This document shows positions 34,769 through 44,026 of a stretch of DNA of 64,000 nt, in pieces. The notes under the pieces were generated by a model. The model saw only the letters and a list, made by a program, of their open reading frames with translations. It ran no database searches and had not been told where the DNA came from. Numbering within the stretch: the first letter of the stretch is position 1; every line of letters starts with the position of its first letter. Source of the stretch: Sva-07 sp963717385 (GTDB lineage: Bacteria; Actinomycetota; Acidimicrobiia; Acidimicrobiales; Ilumatobacteraceae); contig CAVQWE010000015.1 of the NCBI GenBank assembly GCA_963717385.1, positions 1 to 64,000 of the forward strand. The letters are read 5' to 3'. The position numbers were made by a program, and so were the translations under genes.

Positions 34769-35433
34769 GCAACGAAGAATCGAACGCACCAGTCACCCCG
34801 GAACGCCGCACGGCACGCCAGGGGGTCGGCGGATCACCGATGGGATCCACCGTCAGCATCGCGCTGGCCGTGCTCGCGGTCATCGTCGGTTTCCTCATCC
34901 TCAACAACATCACCGGTGACGGCGGCTCGACGAGCGACGGTGGCATCACGCCGGTCGACTCGGCGCCAGTCGACACCACCAACAACTCTGTGGTCGAGAA
35001 CACGACGCCGGTCGTCACCGATCCGCCGCTCGTGACCGAGGGTGCCACCGTCGTGGTTGCGAACGCCAGCGGCGTGGGCGGCTCTGCCGGTCGGATGACC
35101 GTCGAACTTGCCGCAGCCGGGTTCTCGATGGTCGAGCCGGCGATCAACTCGACGCAGTCCGGGCTCGAAGCGTCGATCGTTCAGTACGACCCGAGCAACG
35201 CCGCAGCATTGGCAGTCGCCGAATCGGTGGCACGCGAAATGGGTGGGCTCACCGTCGAGACGCTGCCGACACCGCCGCCCGTGACCGGTGGGTCGCTCAA
35301 CGGTGCAGGCGTGCTCGTGCTGCTCGGAACCGACGAGGCCGACAAGACCCTCGTGCAGCTCTCGGCGCCGGTCGACTCGGTGGCGCCGGCTCCCGAAGTG
35401 TCAGGCGACACGACCAGCGACACCACCGGCTGA
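34765..35433 (+). CDS. membrane-anchored LytR_C-domain protein
   Basis: 222 residues: short cytoplasmic part, one TM helix (about 29-47, STVSIALAVLAVIVGFLIL), Thr/Val/Pro-rich spacer, then a LytR C-terminal domain (TVVVANASGVGGSAGRMTVEL, VLVLLGTDEA). It lacks the catalytic LCP domain. Probably a cell-envelope accessory protein acting outside the membrane. Translationally coupled to DUF3263. Confidence 0.8.
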   Translation: MSNEESNAPVTPERRTARQGVGGSPMGSTVSIALAVLAVIVGFLILNNITGDGGSTSDGGITPVDSAPVDTTNNSVVENTTPVVTDPPLVTEGATVVVANASGVGGSAGRMTVELAAAGFSMVEPAINSTQSGLEASIVQYDPSNAAALAVAESVAREMGGLTVETLPTPPPVTGGSLNGAGVLVLLGTDEADKTLVQLSAPVDSVAPAPEVSGDTTSDTTG

Positions 35434-35478
35434 CCCCGACGCGCGGTTCCCGGCGCAGTCCGGCGAAACGCGCGCTGA

Positions 35479-36498
35479 TCATCGACGTTGCGACAACCAG
35501 GCAGCGGCAGCGGCCTCGATGCACTGCTTCGGTTCGGCGAACGCCCGGCCCTCTCCGAACTCGTCGGCCAGTGACACCACGTCGATCCCGGGCGGTGTCG
35601 AACGATCGGTGCGGGTGTCCGAGCCCACGATCGCCAGCACGGCCACCCCCTGCTCCGCAGCGATCGAGGTGATGCCGCCGACGACTTTGCCGTCGGAGCT
35701 CGTGTCGTCGAGGCAGCCTTCGCCGGTGATCACGAGGTCGGCGCCGTCGAGGTGGTCGTAGAGGTCGAGTTCGTCGGCCACCAGCTCGAAGCCCGGCATC
35801 AGCGTGCCTCCGAGTGCGGCGAGGGCTCCGCCGAGCCCGCCCGCAGCGCCTCCGCCCGAGATCGTCGTGACGTCGGCATCGAAGTCGTCGGCGAACATCT
35901 GCGTCAGCCGCTCGAGGCGGCGAGTGAGCATGGCGACCTGGGCGCGCGATGCCCCCTTCTGGGGGCCGAAGATCGCGGCAGCATCGGTGAACGTCGTCGT
36001 GACGTCGCACGCCACCAGCAACTCGACCTGCTTCAGGCGGGCGATCGCGGTGATGGCTCGGATGGCGCCGAAGCCGCCGTCGGTGGTGGCCGACCCGCCG
36101 AGGCCGACGATGATCCGCCGGGCACCGGCATCGAGCGCATGGTCGATCAGCTCGCCGGTGCCGGTGGTGGTGGCGTTCATCGGATCGTTGCCGGCCGCCC
36201 CGCCGACGAGCGTCAGGCCACTCGCCTTGGCCATCTCGATCACGGCGGTGCCCTTCGACAGCCGCCACCTCGCAGCGACGGCGTCGCCGAGCGGACCGGT
36301 GACCGTCGAGGTGCGATTCGCGCCGCCGAGCGCGTCGAGGAGGCCGTCGCCGCCGTCGGCCATCGGTACCTCGGTGCAGTCGATCCCGAGTTCCCAGCAG
36401 GCGTGCCCGATCGCGGCGGCCGCCTCGGCGGCCGAAGCGGTCCCCTTGAATTTGTCGGGAGCGGCGACCACGCGGCGTACGGGCACGAAGTCGACCAT
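35479..36498 (-). CDS. glxK: glycerate kinase
   Basis: 339 residues. VVAAPDKFKGTASAAEAA, MADGGDG, GLGGSATTDGG, GGGAAGGLGGAL and ADLVITGEGCLD are glycerate kinase (GlxK/GarK family) signatures. It phosphorylates glycerate. ATG at 36498. Divergent from the MoaD-like gene. Confidence 0.9.
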   Translation of the reverse strand: MVDFVPVRRVVAAPDKFKGTASAAEAAAAIGHACWELGIDCTEVPMADGGDGLLDALGGANRTSTVTGPLGDAVAARWRLSKGTAVIEMAKASGLTLVGGAAGNDPMNATTTGTGELIDHALDAGARRIIVGLGGSATTDGGFGAIRAITAIARLKQVELLVACDVTTTFTDAAAIFGPQKGASRAQVAMLTRRLERLTQMFADDFDADVTTISGGGAAGGLGGALAALGGTLMPGFELVADELDLYDHLDGADLVITGEGCLDDTSSDGKVVGGITSIAAEQGVAVLAIVGSDTRTDRSTPPGIDVVSLADEFGEGRAFAEPKQCIEAAAAAWLSQRR

Positions 36499-36575
36499 AC
36501 CCGCGGCACCGCACCGTCGATCCGTGGTGATTGTCGACCGCCTGTGTCGGGAATCGCACCGGTAGCATCGCCGTC

Positions 36576-36851
36576 ATGGCAGTGACCGTTCGTATCCCCA
36601 CCACCATGCGTCCCCTGACCGGCGGCGACAAGCAGGTCTCGGTCGAGTCCGGCACTGTTGGCGACATCGTGGCGGCGCTGGAGTCCGCACACCCGGGTCT
36701 GGGCGAGCGGCTGGTCGACGAGGACGGCGCGCTGCGCAAGTTCGTCAACGTGTTCGTCGACGACGACGACGTCCGCTACCTCGACGGGCTCGACACCAAG
36801 GTCGACGACGGCCTCACCGTGTCGATCATCCCCGCCGTCGCCGGCGGCTGA
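36576..36851 (+). CDS. MoaD/ThiS-like sulfur-carrier protein
   Basis: 91 residues with the ubiquitin-like beta-grasp pattern: VTVRIPTTMRPLTGG, then SVESGTVGDIVAALE, FVNVFVDDDDVRYLDGLDT and the C-terminal Gly-Gly that is adenylated and thiocarboxylated. It could serve molybdopterin, cysteine or another sulfur pathway. No partner enzyme is adjacent. ATG at 36576. Confidence 0.82.
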   Translation: MAVTVRIPTTMRPLTGGDKQVSVESGTVGDIVAALESAHPGLGERLVDEDGALRKFVNVFVDDDDVRYLDGLDTKVDDGLTVSIIPAVAGG

Positions 36852-36888
36852 CGCTCGTCCTTCGCACCTGCAACCCCACTCACGTCCA

Positions 36889-36934
36889 CGTGACGTTTCG
36901 GATGGGGCGGCCCATCCGAACTGCAACGCGAACG
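36889..36934 (+). repeat. palindromic repeat P1, terminator-like
   Basis: CGTGACGTTTCGGATGGGGC then GGCCCATCCGAACTGCAACG. A 7-bp hairpin (GGATGGG/CCCATCC) sits in the middle. Same family as 45450-45496 and, inverted, 62490-62540. Confidence 0.7.
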
Positions 36935-36957
36935 ATGAGACCTCGGCGGTTGTGGGG

Positions 36958-36984
36958 CTAGCAGTCGACGCCGTAGAGTGCTAA
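36958..36984. promoter_or_regulatory. CIRCE operator (HrcA site)
   Basis: CTAGCAGTC, 9-nt spacer, GAGTGCTAA: the second arm is perfect and the first differs at two positions from TTAGCACTC. It lies 72 bp upstream of groEL and indicates heat-shock repression by HrcA. Confidence 0.85.
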
Positions 36985-37056
36985 ACGGCGTTTCCGGAGA
37001 CGGAGGCGTCACCACACTCACGAAGCTTCGAACACGTCCAACGGAGGACACACAAG

Positions 37057-38676
37057 ATGGCGAAGATGATCGCATTCGACTCCGAGGCTCGCCGAGCCCT
37101 CGAAGCCGGGATGAACCAGCTGGCCGACGCCGTGCGCGTCACGCTCGGCCCCAAGGGCCGCAACGTCGTGCTCGACAAGAAGTGGGGCGCCCCCACCATC
37201 ACCAACGACGGCGTCTCGATCGCCAAGGACATCGAACTCAAGGACCCCTACGAGCGCATCGGCGCCGAACTGGTCAAGGAAGTCGCCAAGAAGACCGACG
37301 ACGTCGCGGGTGACGGCACCACCACCGCCACCGTGCTCGCGTGGACCATGGTGCGCGGGGGCCTCCGCAACCTCGCCGCCGGCGCCAACCCGATGGGTCT
37401 CAAGCGCGGCATCGAGAAGGGTGTCGCTGCAGCAGTCGAGTCGATCAAGGGGAGCTCGATCGAGGTCGACTCCACCCAGCAGATCTCGCAGGTCGCGGCG
37501 ATCTCGTCGGCCGATCAGGAGATCGGCGACATGATCGCCCAAGCGATCGACAAGGTCGGCAAAGACGGTGTGATCACCGTCGAAGAGGGCCAGACCTTCG
37601 GCATGGAGATGGACCTCGTCGAGGGCATGCGCTTCGACAAGGGCTACCTGTCGCCCTACATGGTCACCGACACCGAGCGCATGGAAGCGTCGTTCGACGA
37701 CCCCTACCTGCTGTTCGTGTCGTCGAAGATCTCCACGATCCGCGACCTCGTGCCCGTGCTCGAGAAGATCATGCAGACCAGCCGTCCGCTGGTGATCATC
37801 GCCGAAGACGTCGACGGCGAGGCACTCGCCACCCTCGTGGTCAACAAGATCCGTGGCACCTTCAAGTCGGCCGCCGTCAAGGCCCCCGGCTTCGGTGAGC
37901 GCCGCAAGGCGATGCTGCAGGACATGGCCACCCTCACCGGTGCTCAGGTCATCAGCGAAGACGTCGGGCTCAAGCTCGACGCGGTCACGCTCGACCTGCT
38001 CGGCGAAGCCAAGCGGGTCGTGATCACCAAGGACGAGACCACCATCGTCGACGGTGCCGGCTCCGACACCGACATCGCCGGTCGCATCAACCAGATCAAG
38101 GCCGAGATCGAGAACACCGACTCCGACTACGACCGCGAGAAGCTCCAAGAGCGTCTCGCCAAGCTCACCGGCGGTGTTGCGGTGCTCAAGGTCGGCGCGG
38201 CCACCGAAGTCGAGCTCAAAGAGAAGAAGCACCGCATCGAAGACGCGGTCTCCACCACCAAGGCAGCCATCGAAGAAGGCGTCGTCGCCGGCGGTGGCGT
38301 CACGCTCCTTCGTGCTCAGGCTGCGGTTCACGCAGTCGCCGACACGCTCGAGGGTGATGAAGCAACCGGCGCCCACCTCGTTGCAGCGTCGCTCGAAGGC
38401 CCGATCAAGCAGATCGCCGAGAATGCCGGCGTCAACGGTGGCGTCGTCATCGCCAAGGTGCTCGAGATGTCGGGCAACGAGGGCTACAACGCTGCTACTG
38501 ACACCTACGAGGATCTCGTGAAGATCGGTGTCATCGACGCTGCCAAGGTGACCCGCTCGGCGCTGCAGAACGCCGCGTCGATCGCTGCGTTGTTCCTCAC
38601 CACCGAAGTCGTCATCGTCGACAAGCCCGAGGCATCCGGTGGCATGCCCATGGGCGGCGGCGACATGGACTTCTGA
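37057..38676 (+). CDS. groEL: chaperonin GroEL (Hsp60)
   Basis: 539 residues, full length. Conserved ATP-site motifs such as GPKGRNVV, VAGDGTTTA and GGGV, and the C-terminal GGM-type tail (GGMPMGGGDMDF). Forms the tetradecameric folding chamber with GroES in the cytoplasm. Strong ribosome-binding site (GGAGGA) about 9 nt before the ATG. No groES is next to it, which is usual for actinobacterial groEL2-type genes. Regulated by the CIRCE element upstream. Confidence 0.97.
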   Translation: MAKMIAFDSEARRALEAGMNQLADAVRVTLGPKGRNVVLDKKWGAPTITNDGVSIAKDIELKDPYERIGAELVKEVAKKTDDVAGDGTTTATVLAWTMVRGGLRNLAAGANPMGLKRGIEKGVAAAVESIKGSSIEVDSTQQISQVAAISSADQEIGDMIAQAIDKVGKDGVITVEEGQTFGMEMDLVEGMRFDKGYLSPYMVTDTERMEASFDDPYLLFVSSKISTIRDLVPVLEKIMQTSRPLVIIAEDVDGEALATLVVNKIRGTFKSAAVKAPGFGERRKAMLQDMATLTGAQVISEDVGLKLDAVTLDLLGEAKRVVITKDETTIVDGAGSDTDIAGRINQIKAEIENTDSDYDREKLQERLAKLTGGVAVLKVGAATEVELKEKKHRIEDAVSTTKAAIEEGVVAGGGVTLLRAQAAVHAVADTLEGDEATGAHLVAASLEGPIKQIAENAGVNGGVVIAKVLEMSGNEGYNAATDTYEDLVKIGVIDAAKVTRSALQNAASIAALFLTTEVVIVDKPEASGGMPMGGGDMDF

Positions 38677-38744
38677 CCTGCATCTGAACAACTGAGCGTC
38701 ACGGTTGGGCAGCTCCTGTTGTCCTTCTGACTGAACGCTGGCCA

Positions 38745-38797
38745 GGGGTCAGACCCCAGGTGTGACGCCTTCGGCGTCACGTCTGGGTTCTGACCCC
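38745..38797. repeat. 53-nt imperfect palindrome (GGGGTCAGA type)
   Basis: Outer arms GGGGTCAGACCCCAG and CTGGGTTCTGACCCC pair over 15 bp with one mismatch. An inner hairpin TGACGCC-TTC-GGCGTCA sits between them. It may end groEL transcription or be a small mobile palindrome. Confidence 0.65.
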
Positions 38798-38817
38798 TTT
38801 GCGCGTAGCCTGACGGG

Positions 38818-39471
38818 ATGCGTATGGAAGCTGGTCTGACCGTCGTCCACCTGTTCGGCAAGCCGACCCCCCACCTCGATCGTGAGGCCGTCGTGGCCGC
38901 GGTCAAGGCCGCCGAGGCCGACGACTGTCAGGTGATCACCGCCGCCATGCTCGGCCACAAGGCCGACATCTCGTTCATGGCGCTCGCACCCGACTGGCGC
39001 ACGCTGCGCACCCTGCAGTCCGCGCTCCAGCACGCCGGTGTCGACATCGTCGACAGTTACGTGTCGATCACCGAGGTCAGCGAGTACGCCAAGGGCATGC
39101 CCGAGCACATGCTGCAGGCCCGGCTGCACCCGCAGATCCCACCAGAGGGAATGAACGCGTTCTGCTTCTACCCGATGAGCAAGAAGCGCGAGAGCCACGC
39201 CAACTGGTTCGCTACGCCGTACGACGATCGCAACGAGATGATGATGGAGCACGGCAAGAGCGGGCGCACGTTCGCCGGCCGTGTCTCGCAGCTGGTCACC
39301 GGCTCGACCGGACTCGACGACTTCGAGTGGGGCGTCACGCTGTTCGCGGTCAGTCCCGATGTGCTCAAAGACGTCGTCTACACGATGCGTTTCGACCAGG
39401 GCTCAGCGCTGTACGGCGAATTCGGTGCGTTCTACGTGGGCTATCTCGACTTCATCGAGAACATTCTCTGA
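38818..39471 (+). CDS. hemQ: coproheme decarboxylase (HemQ/ChdC)
   Basis: 217 residues. FCFYPMSKKRESHANWF carries the catalytic Tyr (Y118 here) of the actinobacterial enzyme; MMEHG gives the heme-ligand His145; then GSTGLDDFEWGVTLF and FGAFYVGY. It converts coproheme to heme b in the coproporphyrin-dependent pathway. ATG at 38818; a second Met two codons on is possible. Confidence 0.92.
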   Translation: MRMEAGLTVVHLFGKPTPHLDREAVVAAVKAAEADDCQVITAAMLGHKADISFMALAPDWRTLRTLQSALQHAGVDIVDSYVSITEVSEYAKGMPEHMLQARLHPQIPPEGMNAFCFYPMSKKRESHANWFATPYDDRNEMMMEHGKSGRTFAGRVSQLVTGSTGLDDFEWGVTLFAVSPDVLKDVVYTMRFDQGSALYGEFGAFYVGYLDFIENIL

Positions 39472-39514
39472 CCTCGGTCGCTCGAGCGCGGCTCGAACCT
39501 CCCGCCGGGAGGCG

Positions 39515-40788
39515 TCAGTTCCCGACGACGATGGTTCGTAGCAGCACGTCTCGACCGGTGTCGTCGAAGGTGAACTGGTCGAACCTCGCACGCGAGGGGT
39601 CGCCGGTACGAGTCAACAAGTCGGTGACACCGGTCGGGCCGTTGTAGTCGATCTGCAAGCCGGACTCGATCGTGGCCAGGCACTCTTCGAACGTCTCGCA
39701 GACCGAACCACTCACGCTGACCTGACCGATCTGACGGGCGATCTCCCTCGGTACATCGGACTCGGCGCGCACCGTCGCCAACGCGATCAGGTTGACGCAG
39801 TCGTAGGCATTGACGGCGAAGAGCCCCGGTGGGTCGAAGGGTTCGTCGATCACGCCTGAATCAGCCTGCGGCGCCAGCCCGATGATCTTGCTGCGCAACT
39901 CCTGCTCGAGGCCCTGAATTCGCTGGGGTGCGGTCGGATTGCGGAAGGCGTCGTTCACGACGATCGTGGCCAATCCGCTCGTGTCCTCGTCGTCGAGCGC
40001 TTCGAGGAATCGGGTGCCGTCGTCGCCGTCGGCGAGCAGGATCAGCACCTGGGTGTCGGAGTTCGCGAGCTGTTCGGCCTCGGCGGACAGGTCGTCGTCA
40101 GAGGCGGCGAAGGGGATTCGTCCGACGACCGAGATCGCTTCGTTCGCGAGCGAGACCTCGACAGCGTCGGCGAACGGCCGCCCATAGGAGTCGTCGACGT
40201 ACACGATCGTGACTCGCTGGGCGCCGGTCTGATCGGCTGTTCCGGCGATCGCTCGGGCCTGGAGTGAATCGCTCGGGATGGTGCGAAAGAACAGGTCGTC
40301 GTCGGGGAACTCGTCGAGTGCCAGAGCGCTGGCGGTCGGTGAGCACACGGTCTTGCCCGCCGACACGAGCTCGTCGAGGGTGCTGAGCGCGATCAGCGAT
40401 GACGCCGGGCCAATGATGGCGTCGACGTCGCGGTCGAGCAGCGTCTGGATCGCCGCGGTTGCCGACGCGGTGCTGCTGCCCTCATCGGCCACCACGAGGC
40501 GCACCGGTTCGTCGAGCACGCCGCCTGCAGCGTTGACCCGGTCGACCGCCGACTCGACAGCTGCCACCATCGGCTCGCCGAGCAGCGTGTCGGTGAGCGG
40601 CAGCAGCGCGCCGATGACGAGTCGACCGTCGCCGACCGCTCGGGTTGGTGCGGTGGTCGTGGTCGTGTTGACGATGGTCTCCTCGACCACCGTGTCGTCG
40701 CTGCCCGTGCAGGCCATCAACAGCGCAGCGAGCGTGATGGCGGCCGCGACCTGCAGCGGTCGGTGAGCTGCGGCGGAAGCTGATCACG
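39515..40788 (-). CDS. branched-chain-amino-acid-type substrate-binding lipoprotein
   Basis: The intact frame begins at 40720. LVIGALLPLTDTLLGEPMV, DAIIGPASS, RVTIVYVDDSYGRPFADAV and VNAYDCVNLIALA fit the periplasmic binding protein type 6 (LivJ-like) fold. A good lipoprotein signal (LQVAAAITLAALLMAC) precedes but has no in-frame start. The GTG at 40788 (VISFRRSS) joins it with one indel near 40765. No permease genes are adjacent, so the transport partner is elsewhere. Divergent from glnD. Confidence 0.75.
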
Positions 40789-40945
40789 ACTGCCCAGCGT
40801 AGGAGAGGTACCGGTCGGTGGCTGGGCACCGGCGCATATGATCGGACACATCGTTTCCACCGAGGATCTGCCCCGAAACCCAACCGAGCTCGCCCGCTGA
40901 ACGCGTGGGTCAGTTGCCGAGCCGCCGGCCGGCCGGCATCGTTCG

Positions 40946-43255
40946 ATGACCTCGTCGCTTCGTGGCGAGCACCTGAGGGAGGCCGCCGAGAACGCTGGAC
41001 GCCCTGGACGTGCGTATTGCCGGTTGCTTGCTGACATCACCGACGACTGGGTGATCGCCATCTTCGAGGCAGCTCTCGAACAGGTCAGCCGCCCGGGTGG
41101 CAGAGTCGCACTGCTGGCGATCGGAGGGTACGGGCGCGGCGAGTTGGCTCCGCAGAGCGACCTCGACCTCTTGCTCGTCCACGACATCAAGCCGAGAAAG
41201 GTGACCAAGGAGGTGGAGCCGATCGCGAGTGCGATCTGGTATCCGCTCTGGGATTCCGGCGTGAAGCTCGGCCATGCCGTTCGGAGCGTCGACGAGCAAC
41301 TCGATCTGGCCGCCACCGATCTCGACTCGGCCACGGCGCTGGTCACGGCTCGACCCTTGGCGGGCGACGATCAGCTCGCTGCGCAGGTCGTCGAGCAGGG
41401 AATCGCATTGTGGGCGCGCCACTCCGAGCGCCATCTCGAAGCGCTTCGCGATCGCGTTCGGGTTCGTCAGGACTCCGCCGGCGACGTGGCGTACCGCCTC
41501 GAGCCCGACCTGAAGGACGGCCACGGCGGCCTCCGCGACGTCCAGTCGCTCTGGTGGGCCGAAGCCGCCGGACTTCGCCTGGTCGCCGAGGACAGCATCG
41601 AACTCGACCGTTCGTACGACGTGCTCCTGCGTGCCCGGGTGGCGCTGCACTTGGCCACCGGACGTGCCGGCGACACCTTGCGGCTCGAGGATCAAGATGC
41701 CGCTGCTGCAGCTGGCGGGTGGACCGACGCCGACCACCTGATGGCCGACGTCGCTGCTGCGGGCCGCACGGTTGCGTGGTTGTGCGACGAGAACTGGGGC
41801 CGTGCCGTCCAGGTCTCCAGCAGCGAGCCCGATCGGGCGGTGGCTCCCGGCGTGGTGCTTCGCAACGGTGAGATCGAACTGGCAGCGAATGCCGACCCGA
41901 TCGCCGACTCCACCTTGGTGCTGCAAACCGCGGTGGCTGCAGCACGTCATCGATGTCGGATCGGGCGCAGCACCCTCGACCGGCTGCACGACGACGTCGT
42001 TGGCTGGCCTGGTACTTGGCCCGTCGGAGCGACCGATGACCTCATCGCATTGTTGCTCGAGGGGCACCAGGCGATACCCGTGCTCGAGTCGCTCGATCAA
42101 CGAAATCTGATCTCGCGCCTGCTGCCCGAGTGGGAACCGGTGCGTTCTCGGCCCCAACGCAACGCCTACCACCGCTTCACCGTCGACCGTCACCTCTGGG
42201 AGGCGGCTGCCAACGCAGCGGATCTCGCACATCGAGTGTCGCGTCCCGATCTCCTCGTACTCGGCGCGCTGTTCCACGATCTCGGCAAGGGATATCCCGG
42301 CGACCACACCGAGGTGGGAATGGACCTGGTGCGCAGGATCGCACCGAGACTGGGCCTGGTGCCCGCCGACGTTGCCGTGTTGGTGACGATGGTCGAGCAG
42401 CACCTGCTGCTTCCCGATGTGGCGATGCGCCGTGACCTCACCGACCCGGCGACGATCGAACAGGTCGCAGCAGCAGTCGGCACCGCTGACGTGCTCGAAC
42501 TGCTGCACGCGCTCACCGAGGCCGATTCGCTGGCCACCGGGCCATCCGCTTGGGGCGATTGGAAGGAAGGGCTGGTCAACGAACTCGTGGCCAGGACCCG
42601 TCACGTGCTCGGTGGTGGTGATGTCGCCGAGGTGACCTGGCGGCTGTTCCCCGATGCCGACACCCTCGCCGTGATGGCGGCCGGCGAGCTCCACATCTCT
42701 CGCTCGAACGACGTGATCACCGTGGTGAGTCCTGATACGTCGGGTTCGTTCAGCCGGACCGCCGGTGTGCTCTCGCTGCACGGACTCGACGTCGTCAGCG
42801 CCCGAGCACACTCCGACGAGGGTGGCATGGCGGCGTCTCAGTTCCGCATCATCATGCCCGACGGCGCACTGAACTGGCGTGCGGTCAAGGCCGACATGAA
42901 GCGAGCTCTCGAGCATCGCCTGGCCATCGAGGCGCGGCTGGCTGAACGTGCTGCCACCTATCGACGGCGTCGGCGCACGCAGGCAGCGGCGCCCGGGCCG
43001 CCGTCGGTGGTGTTCGACGACGACGCATCGAGCAACGCAACGGTGATCGTCGTACGCGCGGTCACCAAGGTCGGCATTCTGCATCGCATCTCGAAGGCGC
43101 TCGGCGAACTCGGGCTCGACATCCGACACGCAACGGTCCAGACCATGGGGATGGAGGTCGTCGACACGTTCTACGTTCGTGCCGAGGGCAAGCTCGTCAC
43201 CGACACCACCTATCGCAAAGAGATCCACCGGGCATTGCTCCACGCTGTGGCCTGA
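40946..43255 (+). CDS. glnD: protein-PII uridylyltransferase-like (GlnD)
   Basis: 769 residues: nucleotidyltransferase domain (GGYGRGELAPQSDLDLL near residue 60), GlnD-specific KDGHGGLRDVQSL, an HD phosphohydrolase domain (FHDLGKG), and two C-terminal ACT domains (HISRSNDVITVVSPD; VRAVTKVGILHRISKAL). It modifies PII protein according to nitrogen status. Somewhat shorter than the enterobacterial enzyme, as usual in actinobacteria, where it may adenylylate PII. No PII or amtB gene is adjacent. Confidence 0.9.
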   Translation: MTSSLRGEHLREAAENAGRPGRAYCRLLADITDDWVIAIFEAALEQVSRPGGRVALLAIGGYGRGELAPQSDLDLLLVHDIKPRKVTKEVEPIASAIWYPLWDSGVKLGHAVRSVDEQLDLAATDLDSATALVTARPLAGDDQLAAQVVEQGIALWARHSERHLEALRDRVRVRQDSAGDVAYRLEPDLKDGHGGLRDVQSLWWAEAAGLRLVAEDSIELDRSYDVLLRARVALHLATGRAGDTLRLEDQDAAAAAGGWTDADHLMADVAAAGRTVAWLCDENWGRAVQVSSSEPDRAVAPGVVLRNGEIELAANADPIADSTLVLQTAVAAARHRCRIGRSTLDRLHDDVVGWPGTWPVGATDDLIALLLEGHQAIPVLESLDQRNLISRLLPEWEPVRSRPQRNAYHRFTVDRHLWEAAANAADLAHRVSRPDLLVLGALFHDLGKGYPGDHTEVGMDLVRRIAPRLGLVPADVAVLVTMVEQHLLLPDVAMRRDLTDPATIEQVAAAVGTADVLELLHALTEADSLATGPSAWGDWKEGLVNELVARTRHVLGGGDVAEVTWRLFPDADTLAVMAAGELHISRSNDVITVVSPDTSGSFSRTAGVLSLHGLDVVSARAHSDEGGMAASQFRIIMPDGALNWRAVKADMKRALEHRLAIEARLAERAATYRRRRRTQAAAPGPPSVVFDDDASSNATVIVVRAVTKVGILHRISKALGELGLDIRHATVQTMGMEVVDTFYVRAEGKLVTDTTYRKEIHRALLHAVA

Positions 43256-43271
43256 GCGCCGATGCCCTAAC

Positions 43272-43991
43272 GTGAGCGACGTGACGGGGAACGCACGCGA
43301 TCTGGCGAGGTGGAGCGAGTCGCTCGCGGCGATCGCCCGAACGGGCATGGGCTTCACCGAGAACCTGTACGAGCGTGAGCGCTACGAGGAGGTGCTGCAC
43401 ATCGCGGCGGACATCAAAGCAGCAGCGATCGAGGCCGACCGAAGCACCGAACTCGAACAAGAAGCCATTGCCGTGCGGCGCGAGACCGACCATTTCGTCC
43501 AGGAGTGGTTGGAGTCGATCGGTGAGGGAGTGCCGGGCTACGTGACGCCGAAGGTGGCCGTCGGGGCGATCGTCGGCAACGACGCCGGCGAGATCCTGCT
43601 GGTGCAGCGCAAGGACTCGGGAATCTGGCTGTACCCGACCGGGTGGGCCGACGTCGGCTACTCGCCGGCCGAGGTCGCGGTGAAAGAGGTCAGCGAGGAG
43701 ACCGGCATCGAGTGCGAACCGTTGCGACTGCTCGGCGTGGTCGACGGCCAGCGCATGGGGTTCAGCCGGTTCGGCATGTACATGTTGCTGTTCCACTGCA
43801 CGGCCACCGGCGGCGAACTCGCGCCACACCCGCTCGAGACCGCCGACGTCGGTTGGTTCGCGGCCGGCGCGTTGCCCGAAGCCACCGCCGGAGCGCAATG
43901 GTGGGGTCCGATGGCGTTCGAAGCGATCGCCGGCGTCGAGGCTCCTGCCACGTTCGACTCGGTTCGCTCGCCGGTCTGGCGTACCGAGTGA
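43272..43991 (+). CDS. Nudix hydrolase
   Basis: 239 residues from the GTG at 43272, the first start after glnD. A helical N-terminal domain (1-95) precedes the Nudix domain (VAVGAIVGNDAGEILLVQR); the Nudix box reads GYSPAEVAVKEVSEETGIE with Lys in place of the usual Arg. Related proteins with this N-terminal domain are ADP-ribose/NADH pyrophosphatase-like. The substrate cannot be told from sequence. Short gap to glnD suggests co-transcription. Confidence 0.82.
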   Translation: MSDVTGNARDLARWSESLAAIARTGMGFTENLYERERYEEVLHIAADIKAAAIEADRSTELEQEAIAVRRETDHFVQEWLESIGEGVPGYVTPKVAVGAIVGNDAGEILLVQRKDSGIWLYPTGWADVGYSPAEVAVKEVSEETGIECEPLRLLGVVDGQRMGFSRFGMYMLLFHCTATGGELAPHPLETADVGWFAAGALPEATAGAQWWGPMAFEAIAGVEAPATFDSVRSPVWRTE

Positions 43992-44026
43992 GATCGAACG
44001 GAGCGGTCAGACCACTCCGTTTCATC

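Noticed and set aside
37018..38691. Long minus-strand open frame over groEL
   Set aside because: Antisense shadow of a conserved groEL in high-GC DNA.
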